57,542 bases of DNA, from NCBI RefSeq assembly GCF_030504985.1, contig NZ_JASERU010000020.1, forward strand, positions 1-57,542, given 5' to 3'. Positions 1 through 10,112 of the stretch are shown here, in pieces (positions within the stretch are counted from its first letter, which is position 1; each line of letters starts with the position of its first letter). The translations under genes were made by a program, and so were the position numbers. The notes beneath the pieces were generated by a model. That model was given only the letters and a program-made list of their open reading frames with translations. It did no database searches and was not told the origin of the DNA. This DNA is from Fulvimonas sp. R45. Its GTDB lineage: Bacteria > Pseudomonadota > Gammaproteobacteria > Xanthomonadales > Rhodanobacteraceae.

Positions 1-111
1 TTCGCTCACCCCAAGGCCGAATACACGACTGCAACCGATTCATTCACCCCGCATCGACTGCTGCAGCACTCCGGGCTAGTTGCATGAGGAGTCCATACAT
101 GGTCGTGTTAG

Positions 112-1158
<1,047 letters not shown>

Positions 1159-1212
1159 GCGCCGGCCGATCGCGCGGTCCCCTCCAGGGACGCGGCGGCT
1201 TCAAGGGCCGGT

Positions 1213-1241
1213 GCTCCCTCTCCCCTTTTGGGAGAGGGAGC
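1213..1241. terminator. Palindrome between convergent genes
   Basis: Perfect 12-bp arms (GCTCCCTCTCCC / GGGAGAGGGAGC) around a CTTTT loop, placed between the ends of pip (+) and the nuclease (-). It probably works as a terminator in both directions. It belongs to the CTCCCC-type palindrome family seen many times in this window. Confidence 0.6.
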
Positions 1242-1253
1242 TCGTACGAGGTC

Positions 1254-3998
1254 TCAATGCCGCGCGGACGGCAGCCGCGGATCGAACAGGTCCACCACGA
1301 AGCCGTCGTGGTCGGAGACGCCGATGGCGCGGGTCCAGTCGTTGGCGCTGGCGGCGTCGTCCTCGGCCTGCACCGGCGCGTCGAGGTCGGCGCGGCCGTA
1401 TTGCATGCGCAGGAAGCGCATGCGGGCCGGGACGTTCAGCAGCGCGTGGTCGAGTACCTGGAAGGTCGGCACGGTGCGGCCGGGGTTGCCGCTGCCGGCC
1501 CGGGTGTAGCCCTGGATCTCGCCGAAGTTCTCGGTGTAGAGGAAGGAATAGCGGTCGTTCGGCGGCACCGACTCCACCGCGTCCCACAGCGCGGGCCTGA
1601 CGATGTTGCCGCCGAGCTTGAGCAGGTTCTGGTCGTCGTCGTAGCGGCCGGCGACCAGGTTCACCACGTCGGCCCAGCCATCGCTGAACGGGTAGGCGTT
1701 GAAGTCGCCCACCACCAGCAGCGGCGTCTTCGGGGCGGCCTTCTGCAGCGCCTGCACCTGGGTGGCCAGCGACTTCGCCTGCAGGAAGCGCTTCTCGCGG
1801 TCGCGCACGGCGTCGGCGGTGTCGTCGTCGACGTTCTGGCGCGCCTTCATGTGCACGGAGACGACCTCGAAGGGCATGTCGCCGGCCCGTCCGGTGAGCA
1901 GCAGCGGCGGGTGGTCGTGGATGTAGGCGGTGTGGCCGTCGTCGTCCCAGGTCTCGTCGGCGGCGAGCTGGCTCACCGAGAGCACCTGCACGTGGTCGCG
2001 GCGGACCAGGAAGCCCACGTTGATGCCGCTGGGGTCGTGGCCGGGCAGCAGGTAGGCGTCATAGGCCACCTGGTAGTCGGCCTCGATCTGCCGGGCCAGG
2101 CCCTGCAACAGCGGCAGCGTCTCCACTTCTTCCACCGACAGCACGTCGGGCAGGCGCAGCACGCCGCCGATGTAGCTGGACAGGCGCCGGATCTTCAGCG
2201 CCACCTGGTCGGGCGTGGGTTCCTTGCCGCCGCCGCTGCAGGTGTAGGTGGTGTCGAAGACGCTGTCGCAGAAGCGCTCCACGTTGAACGCGCCGACGCG
2301 CAGCGCCAGCGGCGGCTCCGGCGCGACCGGGCGCGGGATCGTCGCGGCCTGCTTCACCTTGAACGCGGTGGGGATGAAGGTGTAGGCGCCGAAGTCGTAG
2401 GAGATCACGCCCTCCGCGCTGAAGGTGGTGCCGGCGTTGAACGGCGTGTTGGCCGGCACCGCGCCGAAGTCGGCGGTGTTCATCTTGAACACTTCCGGAT
2501 TGCCGCTCCAGTTCGGCAGCTGCACGCCCGCGGGAACCGGTACGCCGAATTCCACGCCGGGCAGGCGCAGCGAGCGGCGGCCGTTGGCGGTGATGCTCAC
2601 CTCGGCGTAGGGCTCGTTGCTGAAGCGCTTGTTGCCCGTGTTGATCATGCCGTGCTCGATCTTCACCCGCATGCTCATGAAGCACTGGAAGTTGGTCGCG
2701 CCGCAGGACAGGTGGTCCGGGTTGGGCGAGGGCGTGTGCTGGCCGAACACGACGGCGCGCGGCAGGCGCACGCGGCGGTCGACTACGGTGATCGCCGGGT
2801 TCTTCAACTCGGTGAGGCCGTAGTAGTCGTCCACCACCGCGGTGACGTCCACCGCGTCGCCCACGCGCACCGCCGGCGTGTCGCCGGCGAACACGTACAC
2901 GCCGTTGGAGGTGAGCGGGTTGCGGTCGTCGCGCGCGTCGGGCGTCTGCATGGTGAAGCCCTGCGGGCCCACCGCGGTGACCACGTTGTCGTGGGTGATC
3001 ACCGGCTTGCCGAGCAGCGGCGAGCTTTGCCCGGTGCCGTTGATCTGCCAGATCTCGGCGGCGACCGGGATGTCGTAGAGGATGGCGCCCACCGCGCTGG
3101 CGTCGCCCAGCGCCACGCCGCCGGTGGGGTCGCTCAGCGTGACGCCGAAGGCCTTGTCGTCGCTGGGCGTGGTGCGGCCGTACACGGTCACGTCGAACGT
3201 GGCCTGGGTCTCGCCCGCGGCAATGGCGAGGGTGGTGTCGACGGCCTCGTAGTCGATGCCGGCCCTGGCGGTGCCGTCCGCGGTGGCCACGTGCACGTCG
3301 ATGCCGCCGGCGGGAGCGGGCTGGTTCAGCGTGACGGTGAACGGCATCGCCACGTCGCCGGCGCCGCGCACGCTGACGCTGCTGTCGGCGATCGACAGCG
3401 ACGGCCCCATCGCCACGCAGGGACTGGCGCGGTCGTGGGGTGCGGTGGGAGCCAGCTTGACGAAGTCGGCGCCGTTGTCGTCGCTGTCCTGCGGCAGGCC
3501 GGCGCTGTTCTGCCGGCGCCGGTAGCCCTGGTCGGTGTTGCCGCTGCCCAGCGAGGCCAGCGGCGTGCCTTCCTTGTAGGCCGAACCGCTGCTCAGACCC
3601 ACCTGGTCGACGATGTTGCCGGCGGTGTCGAGCACGGCCAGCCCGCCGGTGTCGGTGATGCCGGTGGCATAGCCGAGGTCGCCCGCCACGCTGCCGGAGT
3701 AGCCGCCGCTGGCGCTGTTGGTCAGCAGCAGGTAGCAGCCGGAAGGCAGCGTGGTGCCGGACGGGAAGGTCAGCCGCGTGCCGGTGGTGCCGCTGGCGTT
3801 GGAGGCGTCGAGCCTGTAGCCGGAAAGGTCCAGCGTGGCCGGTCCGGCGTTGAACAGCTCGACGAATTCATCGTTGCCGCCGGCCGGCCCGCGCACGCGG
3901 AACTGGTCGATGGTGAGGTCCGCGGCCTGCGCCGCGAAGGTCGAGGCGATACCTGCCAGCAGCAGCCACAGGCTGCGCCGCGCGAGCTTTCCGAGCAT
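1254..3998 (-). CDS. Secreted ExeM/NucH-type endonuclease with LTD and Calx-beta domains
   Basis: Large exported nuclease of 914 residues. A signal peptide ends near AAQA (residues 22-25). A lamin-tail domain follows (about 26-140, FVELFNAGPATLDLSGY), then a Calx-beta domain (about 205-300, with DGTARAGIDYEAVD), an OB-like linker, and a C-terminal endonuclease/exonuclease/phosphatase domain (about 565-905). Active-site motifs are present: N572 and E574 in GAFNVERF, D765 and N767 in VVGDFNAYPF, and H897 in SDHDG. The family degrades extracellular DNA for biofilm turnover or phosphate scavenging; that role is inferred. A Shine-Dalgarno-like GGGGAA lies just before the ATG. It is downstream of upp on the same strand with a 133-bp gap, so it may have its own promoter. 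Confidence 0.88.
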   Translation of the reverse strand: MLGKLARRSLWLLLAGIASTFAAQAADLTIDQFRVRGPAGGNDEFVELFNAGPATLDLSGYRLDASNASGTTGTRLTFPSGTTLPSGCYLLLTNSASGGYSGSVAGDLGYATGITDTGGLAVLDTAGNIVDQVGLSSGSAYKEGTPLASLGSGNTDQGYRRRQNSAGLPQDSDDNGADFVKLAPTAPHDRASPCVAMGPSLSIADSSVSVRGAGDVAMPFTVTLNQPAPAGGIDVHVATADGTARAGIDYEAVDTTLAIAAGETQATFDVTVYGRTTPSDDKAFGVTLSDPTGGVALGDASAVGAILYDIPVAAEIWQINGTGQSSPLLGKPVITHDNVVTAVGPQGFTMQTPDARDDRNPLTSNGVYVFAGDTPAVRVGDAVDVTAVVDDYYGLTELKNPAITVVDRRVRLPRAVVFGQHTPSPNPDHLSCGATNFQCFMSMRVKIEHGMINTGNKRFSNEPYAEVSITANGRRSLRLPGVEFGVPVPAGVQLPNWSGNPEVFKMNTADFGAVPANTPFNAGTTFSAEGVISYDFGAYTFIPTAFKVKQAATIPRPVAPEPPLALRVGAFNVERFCDSVFDTTYTCSGGGKEPTPDQVALKIRRLSSYIGGVLRLPDVLSVEEVETLPLLQGLARQIEADYQVAYDAYLLPGHDPSGINVGFLVRRDHVQVLSVSQLAADETWDDDGHTAYIHDHPPLLLTGRAGDMPFEVVSVHMKARQNVDDDTADAVRDREKRFLQAKSLATQVQALQKAAPKTPLLVVGDFNAYPFSDGWADVVNLVAGRYDDDQNLLKLGGNIVRPALWDAVESVPPNDRYSFLYTENFGEIQGYTRAGSGNPGRTVPTFQVLDHALLNVPARMRFLRMQYGRADLDAPVQAEDDAASANDWTRAIGVSDHDGFVVDLFDPRLPSARH

Positions 3999-4131
3999 GG
4001 CTTTTCCCCGTCGAGTCCGGACGTCCGGAACAGGGCGAACCTAGCAGGGGGCCGTGAAGGTTCCGAGAAACACGCCAGGCATGGCCGGCCGGACGTGTCG
4101 CGTGCCCGCGAAACTGTGACGCCGTTCGGCT

Positions 4132-4776
4132 TTATGCGTCCGATGACAGCTGCTTGGTGCCGAAGATCTTGTCGCCCGCGTCGCCCAGGCCAGGCAGGAT
4201 GTAGCCATTCTCGTTGAGCCGCTGGTCGATTGAGGCGGTGTAGATCTCGATGTCCGGATGTGCCGCCTCGATGCGCGTCAGGCCTTCCGGCGCGGCGACC
4301 AGGAACAGCCCCTTGATGCGCTTGCAGCCGGCGGCCTTGAGCATGTCCACGGTGGCGACCAGGGTGCCGGCGGTGGCCAGCATCGGATCCACGATCAGCG
4401 CGATGCGCTCGTCCATCCGGCCGGTGAGCTTCTCGTAGTAGGCGATCGGCTGCAGCGTGGTTTCGTCGCGCTGCAGGCCCACCACGCCGACCTTGGCCGA
4501 GGGGATCAGCTCCAGCACGCCGGGCAGCATGCCGATGCCGGCACGCAGGATCGGCACGATGGTGATCTTCTTGCCCTTGATCCGCTGCACGTCCACCGGG
4601 CCGGCCCAGCCCTCGATGCGCTGGTCGGTCAGCTCCAGGTCCTTGGTGGCCTCGTAGGTGAGCAGCGACGCCACCTCCGACGCCAGCTCGCGGAATTCCT
4701 TGGTGCTGATGCCGGCGCGGCGCATCAGGCCGAGCTTGTGGCGGATCAGGGGATGACGGACTTCGACGATCTTCAT
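4132..4776 (-). CDS. upp: Uracil phosphoribosyltransferase
   Basis: Pyrimidine salvage enzyme joining uracil and PRPP to give UMP. The 214 residues are near the family norm. Diagnostic segments are [16 protein letters not shown] at the N-terminus, the PRPP-binding loop [11 protein letters not shown] with Asp130, and the uracil-binding C-terminus around [10 protein letters not shown]. The ATG at [10 protein letters not shown] was chosen because nearly all family members start there; a TTG six codons upstream is possible. It lies downstream of the psiF-like gene, but a strong terminator between them argues for separate transcription. A TATGCT box on the minus strand (4804-4809) could be its -10 element. 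Confidence 0.96.
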   Translation of the reverse strand: MKIVEVRHPLIRHKLGLMRRAGISTKEFRELASEVASLLTYEATKDLELTDQRIEGWAGPVDVQRIKGKKITIVPILRAGIGMLPGVLELIPSAKVGVVGLQRDETTLQPIAYYEKLTGRMDERIALIVDPMLATAGTLVATVDMLKAAGCKRIKGLFLVAAPEGLTRIEAAHPDIEIYTASIDQRLNENGYILPGLGDAGDKIFGTKQLSSDA

Positions 4777-4838
4777 GGCGGACTTCGCGGGCAATGGGCG
4801 CCCAGCATAACCGCTGGCCGGGGCAGCGGCCGCGCACG

Positions 4839-4867
4839 AAAAAGGGCGCCGCCTTGCGGCGGCGCCC
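4839..4867 (-). terminator. Rho-independent terminator of the psiF-like gene
   Basis: Perfect 10-bp stem GGGCGCCGCC/GGCGGCGCCC with loop TTGC. On the minus strand it is followed directly by a run of five T. It sits about 20 bases after the stop of the psiF-like gene and before upp, so it separates the two transcripts. Confidence 0.85.
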
Positions 4868-4885
4868 CAGGCATGGCGACGGTAC

Positions 4886-5251
4886 TCAGGAGCCCTTGAG
4901 GCAGGTGCTCATGAAGCTCTTGCGGTCGGCACCCTTGAGCGCCTTGGTCTTGGCCTCGGCGTTGCAGGTCTTCATCTTCTCGCGCTGGGTCTGCTTGGCG
5001 CTGGCCGGCGCGGCAGCGGCGGGAGCGGCGGCCGCCGTGTTGGCGGAAGCGGTGCTCTTGCCCTTCAGGCAGGCGCTCATGAACGCCTTGTGGTCGGCGC
5101 CCTTCTTGCCCTTGGACTGGTGGCTGCAATCGGCCATGCGTTGCTGCTGCGGGGTGAGCGTCTTGGTGGCCGCGGCCGGCGCGGCGTAAGCGGAAACGGT
5201 GGCGAGGGCCAGCACGGCGCTGGCGGCAAGCAGGCTGAGTCGCATGGTCAT
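4886..5251 (-). CDS. psiF: PsiF repeat-family small secreted protein
   Basis: Short exported protein of 121 residues: a signal peptide ([19 protein letters not shown]), then two copies of a cysteine-containing PsiF repeat, [15 protein letters not shown] and [15 protein letters not shown], joined by an Ala/Pro-rich linker. Each repeat has a C-x(about 20)-C pair, suggesting one disulfide per repeat in the periplasm. The start is fixed by an AGGAGG about 8 bases before ATG ACC ATG; the open frame runs farther upstream but without an export signal there. The Escherichia coli relative is phosphate-starvation inducible, with unknown biochemical function; no Pho box was recognised here. A strong terminator follows. 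Confidence 0.8.
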   Translation of the reverse strand: MTMRLSLLAASAVLALATVSAYAAPAAATKTLTPQQQRMADCSHQSKGKKGADHKAFMSACLKGKSTASANTAAAAPAAAAPASAKQTQREKMKTCNAEAKTKALKGADRKSFMSTCLKGS

Positions 5252-5381
5252 GGGTGCTTCCTCCTGAAGATGGACCGGCGGCTGCCGGCCGGCGCAGTCT
5301 ATGCCTGCGCGACGGGGCAACGGAAGCGGGTGCCGCGCGTCGTGCGGCAAGGATTCAGCGGCATGAACCGCCGCTTGCTGA

Positions 5382-5406
5382 GACGCGGCCCGCACCGGGC
5401 CGCGTC
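5382..5406 (-). terminator. Hairpin after the aminotransferase gene
   Basis: Perfect 10-bp arms GACGCGGCCC/GGGCCGCGTC with a 5-base loop, about 30 bases past the aminotransferase stop. There is no T-run, so termination is only probable. Confidence 0.5.
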
Positions 5407-5434
5407 GCAGGAATTTGCGGCGCGCGCGCCGGCC

Positions 5435-6931
5435 TCAGGCGGCCTTGCTCTCGGCCTTGCGCGGGCCTTCCAGCAGGGCGTGCCGCACGTGGGCCACCAC
5501 CAGGTCGACCTCGGCGCTGGTGACGTTGAAGTGCGGGGTGAAGCGCAGCGAGTTGGCGCCGCCGTGGATCACGCCGATGCCGCGCTCGCGCAGGTACTCC
5601 TCGGTGGAGCCGGCGCCGTAGCACTTGAACTGCGGGGCCAGCTCGCAGGAGAACAGCAGGCCGGTGCCCTGTACCTTGGTGATCAGGCCGCCCAGCTCGT
5701 CCTTCAGCGTATTGAGCTTGTCCACGAATTCCTTGCCGCGGGCGCGGATGTTGGCGCGCACGGCGTCGGTCAGTTGGTCGAGCGTGGCCAGCGCCACGTC
5801 GAGGGCGCGCGGGTTGGCGGTCATGGTGTTGCCGTAGATGCCCTTGCGGTAGAGCGCGGCGGCGCGCTCGTTCACGGCCAGCACCGACAGCGGGTACTGG
5901 CCGGCGTTGAGCGCCTTGGAGAAGGTCTCCATGTCCGGCGCGGGCAGCTTCTCGAAGCCCGGGTAGTCCACGATCGACAGCACGCCGTGCGCGCGCAGGC
6001 CGGCCTGGATCGAATCCACCAGCAGCAGCGTGCCGTGCTCCTCGGTGAGCCTGCGCGCGGCCTGGTAGAACGCCGGCGTCACCGCGCGGCCCGGGTCGCC
6101 TTCGCCCATCACCGGCTCCAGGAACATCGCCTCGATGAACCAGCCGTGCCGGTCGGCGTCGGCGAACACGGCCTCGAGCTGGGCCAGGTTGTACGGCTCG
6201 ACCACCAGCAGGGTGTCCTCGTGGCGGTAGCTGGCCAGGTGCTGCTGGTAGGTCTTGCGCGAGGAATCGGAATACAGCGCGGGCTTGTCGGTGCGGCCGT
6301 GGAAGGCACCTTTCACCGCCACGCGCTTGATCGTGCGGCCGGCATGGCGGCCGCCGGCGTCGGTCAGCAGCTTGGCGTTGACGTCGGCGATGCGGCAGGC
6401 CAGGCCCACCGACTCGGAGCCGGAGTTCAGGCACAGGTGGCGCGCGTACGGGTTGCCGCCGCGGGTGCGGCCGAGCTCCGCGTTCAGCGCCCGGGTGAAG
6501 CGCAGCTGCGACACGCTGGGCGTCATCACGTTGGCCATCACCTGCGGGCGCGCCAGTGCGGCGTCGATGGCCGGGTTGTTGTGGCCGAAGCCGAGCATGC
6601 CGTAGCCGCCGTTGTCGTGCAGCACCGCGCCCTTCAGCGTGACGATCCACGGTCCGCGCGCGGCGGCCGGCAGGTAGGGGTTCACCGCGTCGTCGGGATA
6701 GAAGTTGACGTAGCCGGCCTGCGCCTGCGCCATCTGCTCGGCTTCGTCCAGCTTCAGGAAGTCGGCCAGGTCGGCGCGCAGTCCGCGGTGGTGCGCCACG
6801 GCGGCGGCCACGGCCTCGCCCAGCATCGGGTCCGCCGCCGCCATCCGCTCGACGGCGGCGTCGTCCAGGCCGGTGGTGCGCGGCTTGCCGCCGAATTCGC
6901 GCAGTTCGCGCAGCTGTTCGATCAAACCCAT
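5435..6931 (-). CDS. Class III PLP-dependent aminotransferase
   Basis: A 498-residue fold-type I aminotransferase of the class III (ornithine/GABA/acetylornithine) group. Visible elements are GGYGMLGFGHNNP near residue 110, the cofactor region LNSGSESVGLACR, the segment VKGAFHGRT, the acidic stretch LLLVDSIQAG, and the Schiff-base lysine in FSKALNAGQYP (Lys339). In many class III enzymes the VDSIQAG position reads DEVQTG, so the match is divergent and I do not assign a substrate. The start has GGAGAAAA before the ATG; the frame stays open upstream through the divergent ABC gene only because the DNA is GC-rich. It is transcribed away from the ABC operon and ends at a hairpin. Confidence 0.8.
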   Translation of the reverse strand: MGLIEQLRELREFGGKPRTTGLDDAAVERMAAADPMLGEAVAAAVAHHRGLRADLADFLKLDEAEQMAQAQAGYVNFYPDDAVNPYLPAAARGPWIVTLKGAVLHDNGGYGMLGFGHNNPAIDAALARPQVMANVMTPSVSQLRFTRALNAELGRTRGGNPYARHLCLNSGSESVGLACRIADVNAKLLTDAGGRHAGRTIKRVAVKGAFHGRTDKPALYSDSSRKTYQQHLASYRHEDTLLVVEPYNLAQLEAVFADADRHGWFIEAMFLEPVMGEGDPGRAVTPAFYQAARRLTEEHGTLLLVDSIQAGLRAHGVLSIVDYPGFEKLPAPDMETFSKALNAGQYPLSVLAVNERAAALYRKGIYGNTMTANPRALDVALATLDQLTDAVRANIRARGKEFVDKLNTLKDELGGLITKVQGTGLLFSCELAPQFKCYGAGSTEEYLRERGIGVIHGGANSLRFTPHFNVTSAEVDLVVAHVRHALLEGPRKAESKAA

Positions 6932-7105
6932 GGTTTTCTCCTCGAGTCCGGCGGCGCCTCGCAACCGGCGCGAAGCAGGCCGACGTGTGTCTGGGTGAGT
7001 GGCGGGAACCGGGGGTTCCCGGCGCTTTTCGCCGGCGTGACGCGGCGTTGCGCGCTCATGATGTCCGAGCATAACGCGCCGGACCGGGTCGCCGGTACCC
7101 CCTGG

Positions 7106-7119
7106 ATGACGGCTGTCAT
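7106..7119. promoter_or_regulatory. Candidate operator of the ABC/two-component operon
   Basis: The inverted repeat ATGAC-GGCT-GTCAT lies 74-87 bases before the ABC ATPase start, inside the 261-bp divergent region shared with the aminotransferase. NarL/DesR-type regulators bind short inverted repeats like this, and the operon encodes one. The link is inference. Confidence 0.4.
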
Positions 7120-7192
7120 GCAGGGCGACTGACGTCCGCGACTGGGGGCCGCGCGCCAGCCTGCCTACGCTGCAGCGCAAGGAGGAGACCTC

Positions 7193-8104
7193 ATGACCGA
7201 AGCCCATGCACCTGTCGCGCGCCTTGCCGGCGCCGTGAAACGCTACGACAAGCGTATCGCCCTCGATGACGTCGATCTCGTGCTGCGCCGCGGCGAATTG
7301 CTGGCGCTGCTCGGTCCCAACGGGGCCGGCAAGAGCACCAGCATCGGCCTGCTGCTGGGCCTGGTCCGTCCCGACGCCGGGCGCGCCGAACTGTTCGGGC
7401 TGGACCCGCAGCGGATCGAGGCGCGCCGCCGCATCGGCGTGATGCTGCAGTCCGCCATGCTGCCGCCGACCCTGCGTGTGGGCGAACTGCTGCGCCTCAC
7501 CGCCAGCTACTACCCGGATCCGCGCCCGCTGGCCGAGAGCGCCGCGCTGGCCGGCATCGCCGACCTGCTGAAGCGTCCCTACGGCAAGCTTTCCGGCGGC
7601 CAGCAACGGCGCGTGCAGTTCGCGCTGGCGCTGTGCGGCCGGCCCGAGCTGCTGTTCCTGGACGAGCCCACCGTGGGCATGGACATCGACGCGCGCCGGA
7701 AGCTGTGGACGGCGATGCGCGCGCTGGTCGCCGAAGGTTGCTCGGTGGTGCTCACCACGCATTACCTGGAGGAAGCCGAAGCGCTGGCGCAGCGCGTGGT
7801 GGTGCTCGACAGGGGCCGCGTGCTCAGCGAGGGCAGCGTGGACGAGCTGCGCGCGAAGGTGGCGCTGTCGCGCATCCGCTGCGTCAGCGATCTCGATGCG
7901 GAAGCGGTGGGGCGCTGGCCGCAGGTGGCCTCGGCGGCGTCCGTCGGCGGCCGGCTGCAGATCGCCACCGCCCAGGCGGAACACGTGGTACGCCGCCTGC
8001 TCGACGCCGACCCCGCCCTGCGCGAACTGGAAGTGCAGCGCGCCGGCCTGGCCGAGGCCTTCACCGAACTCACCCGCGACAGCGACCTGCAGGAGGCTGC
8101 CTGA
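7193..8104 (+). CDS. ABC transporter ATP-binding protein (NatA/DrrA-like exporter)
   Basis: A 303-residue ATPase subunit of an export-type ABC transporter. It has Walker A GPNGAGKST (41-49), the Q-loop around VMLQSA, the signature LSGGQ (133-137), Walker B LLFLDEP with D157 and E158, and the H-loop LTTHYLEEAEAL. The C-terminal tail after residue 220 is typical of the NatA/DrrA group. The start has a strong AGGAGG. The stop overlaps the next gene's ATG by one base, so the pair is translationally coupled. The sensor kinases and regulator of the same operon suggest the pump responds to membrane or envelope state. The cargo (drug, lipid or ion) cannot be read. Confidence 0.9.
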   Translation: MTEAHAPVARLAGAVKRYDKRIALDDVDLVLRRGELLALLGPNGAGKSTSIGLLLGLVRPDAGRAELFGLDPQRIEARRRIGVMLQSAMLPPTLRVGELLRLTASYYPDPRPLAESAALAGIADLLKRPYGKLSGGQQRRVQFALALCGRPELLFLDEPTVGMDIDARRKLWTAMRALVAEGCSVVLTTHYLEEAEALAQRVVVLDRGRVLSEGSVDELRAKVALSRIRCVSDLDAEAVGRWPQVASAASVGGRLQIATAQAEHVVRRLLDADPALRELEVQRAGLAEAFTELTRDSDLQEAA

Positions 8105-8874
8105 TGAACGCAACGACCGCTCCCGCCGCCATGCCCCCACGCCGGGTGCTCGGCGCCTACCTTGCCGAGGCGCGCAGCGAATGCCTGCGCTACCTGCGCG
8201 CGCCGTCGTTCATACTGCCGATGACGCTGTTCTCCACCGTGTTCTACCTGATGTTCGGCGTGCTGCTGAACCATCCCGGCAGCGATGCCTCGCGTTACCT
8301 GCTGGCCAGCTATACCGCGTTCGGCGTGATGGGGCCGGGCCTGTTCGGCTTCGGCGCGTCGCTGGCGATCGAGCGCGATGGCGGCCTGCTCACCCTGAAG
8401 CGCGCCCTGCCGATGCCGCCGGGCGCCTACCTGCTCGGCAAGATGATGATGGCGATGGTCGCTGCCAGTCTCGTGGTGGTCCTGCTGCTGGCGCTGGGCC
8501 TGACCGTCGGCGGCGTGTCGCTGGGTCCGGCGCGCGTGCTGGCGATGCTGGCGGTCGGTGCGTTCGGCGTGCTGCCGTTCTGCGCGCTGGGCATGTTCGT
8601 CGGCACGCTGATCAAGGGACAGGGCGCGCCCGGCCTGCTCAACCTGGTCTATCTGCCGATGGCCTTCCTGTCCGGCCTGTGGCTGCCGATCTCGATGCTG
8701 CCCGGTGCGCTGCAGACGCTGGCGCCGGTGTGGCCGAGCTATCACCTGAACCAGCTCACCCTGTCGGCGGTGGGCCTGCGCGCCGGGTCGCTGTTGCCCC
8801 ACGTGCTGGCGCTGCTTGCCTTCGCCGCGGCGTTCCTGCTGCTGGCGGCGCGGCGGCTGCGCCGGTACGGCTGA
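8104..8874 (+). CDS. ABC-2 type permease subunit
   Basis: A 256-residue integral membrane protein forming the pore for the preceding ATPase. There are about six hydrophobic helices: SFILPMTLFSTVFYLMF, the region around YTAFGVMGPGLFGFG, MMMAMVAASLVVVLLLALG, VLAMLAVGAFGVLPFCALGMF, LVYLPMAFLSGLWLPISM, and a C-terminal helix before the positive tail RRLRRYG. Before the fifth helix is the ABC-2 feature GTLIKGQGAPGLLNL. The ATG overlaps the ATPase stop (ATGA). A 20-base gap separates it from the first kinase, where a TAGCAT box could give a weak internal promoter. Confidence 0.88.
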   Translation: MNATTAPAAMPPRRVLGAYLAEARSECLRYLRAPSFILPMTLFSTVFYLMFGVLLNHPGSDASRYLLASYTAFGVMGPGLFGFGASLAIERDGGLLTLKRALPMPPGAYLLGKMMMAMVAASLVVVLLLALGLTVGGVSLGPARVLAMLAVGAFGVLPFCALGMFVGTLIKGQGAPGLLNLVYLPMAFLSGLWLPISMLPGALQTLAPVWPSYHLNQLTLSAVGLRAGSLLPHVLALLAFAAAFLLLAARRLRRYG

Positions 8875-8894
8875 ACTGGCGCTAGCATGCAGGC

Positions 8895-10112
8895 ATGAGC
8901 GACATGGCGCAGCGTCCCGGCAACATGCGATGGCCCGTCTGGCTGCGGCCGACGGCGGGTTCCACCGCGGCGAACATGCGCGCTGCGGGTCATTCGCCAT
9001 GGGCGCACGCGTGGAACCTGCTGTGGTCGTTCTGGGTGTTCCTCGGCCCGCTGTTCCAGCCGCTCGGCGCCGGTTTCTGGTGGTCGCTGGCGCTGGGGTA
9101 CCCGGTCTTCCTGCTGCTCTTCCTGCTCTCGAGCGTGCGGCCGGCGGCCGAGGTGAACGGCTACGTCGGCGCGCTGGTGGTGCTGACGGCGCTGTCGATA
9201 CCGTGGAATCCCGCGGCCTGGACCTACGCCGTGTTCGCCTGCGCGATGGTGCCGTACCAGGGCTCGTGGCTTTCCAGCGCGATCAGGATCGCGATCATCC
9301 AGGCGCTGCTGGTGCTCGAGGGCATCTTCATGCACTGGCCCTGGTATGCCTACCTGATCCTGGTCGGCGTGTGCACCAGCACGGGCACCGGCGCGCTGGT
9401 GGGCCGCATCACCTGGGACAAGAACACCAGGCTGCGGATGTCGCACGAGCAGATCCGCCAGCTCGCCGCCACCGCCGAGCGCGAGCGCATCGGCCGCGAC
9501 CTGCACGACCTGCTCGGCCACACGCTGTCGCTGATCACGATGAAGCTGGAGCTGTCGCGCCGGCTGCTCGACGCCGACCCGGACACGGCGCGCCGCGAGC
9601 TGGCCGAGGCCGAGGGCGTGGCGCGCCATGCATTGGCCGAGGTGCGCGCGGCGGTCACCGGCATCCGCGCCGCGGGTTTTGCCGCCGAGCTGGCCTCGGC
9701 CAACCTGCTGCTGCGCACGTCCGGCGTGCAGCTCGACCCGCACCTGCAGGCCTCGAACCTGCCCGAGCCGGTGGAGTGCATGCTGGCCCTGGTGCTGCGC
9801 GAGGCCGCGACGAACATCGCGCGGCACGCGCACGCGACGCTGGCGCGCGTGTCGCTGACCCGCGTCGGCGACGACGTGCGCCTGTGCATCGAGGACAACG
9901 GCCGCGGCGGCATCCGCGCGGCCGGCAACGGCCTGCACGGCATGCAGGAACGCGTGCAGGCGCTGGGCGGCAGCCTGCGGCTGGATTCGCCGCCGGACGG
10001 CGGCACGCGGCTGGACGTCGAAGTGCCGCTGGCCGCGAAGGCCGTCGCGCACGACCCGGACCTGCTGCGGGCCGGCGCGCTGGCGCCCGTCCGGGTGCGG
10101 CACGCCACATGA
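8895..10112 (+). CDS. DesK-type sensor histidine kinase (first paralog)
   Basis: Membrane-bound kinase of 405 residues. The N-terminal half carries about five hydrophobic helices (roughly 37-175) with almost no periplasmic domain, as in DesK-like sensors that read membrane properties. A HisKA_3 dimerisation helix follows, with the phospho-acceptor His204 in RDLHDLLGH, and then a HATPase domain with AATNIARHAHA and the ATP-lid residue D334 in EDNGRGG. Its stop overlaps the second kinase by 4 bases. The two kinases share an identical 60-base stretch around the phospho-acceptor histidine. The likely partner is the response regulator at the end of the operon. Confidence 0.9.
   Translation: MSDMAQRPGNMRWPVWLRPTAGSTAANMRAAGHSPWAHAWNLLWSFWVFLGPLFQPLGAGFWWSLALGYPVFLLLFLLSSVRPAAEVNGYVGALVVLTALSIPWNPAAWTYAVFACAMVPYQGSWLSSAIRIAIIQALLVLEGIFMHWPWYAYLILVGVCTSTGTGALVGRITWDKNTRLRMSHEQIRQLAATAERERIGRDLHDLLGHTLSLITMKLELSRRLLDADPDTARRELAEAEGVARHALAEVRAAVTGIRAAGFAAELASANLLLRTSGVQLDPHLQASNLPEPVECMLALVLREAATNIARHAHATLARVSLTRVGDDVRLCIEDNGRGGIRAAGNGLHGMQERVQALGGSLRLDSPPDGGTRLDVEVPLAAKAVAHDPDLLRAGALAPVRVRHAT

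Noticed and set aside
5252-5395. Longer psiF-like protein starting at 5395
   Set aside because: No export signal or homology there; strong AGGAGG before the internal ATG.
6932-8140. N-terminal extension of the aminotransferase (fusion) through the ABC gene
   Set aside because: The open frame is antisense to the ABC ATPase; a ribosome site and conserved start exist at 6931.
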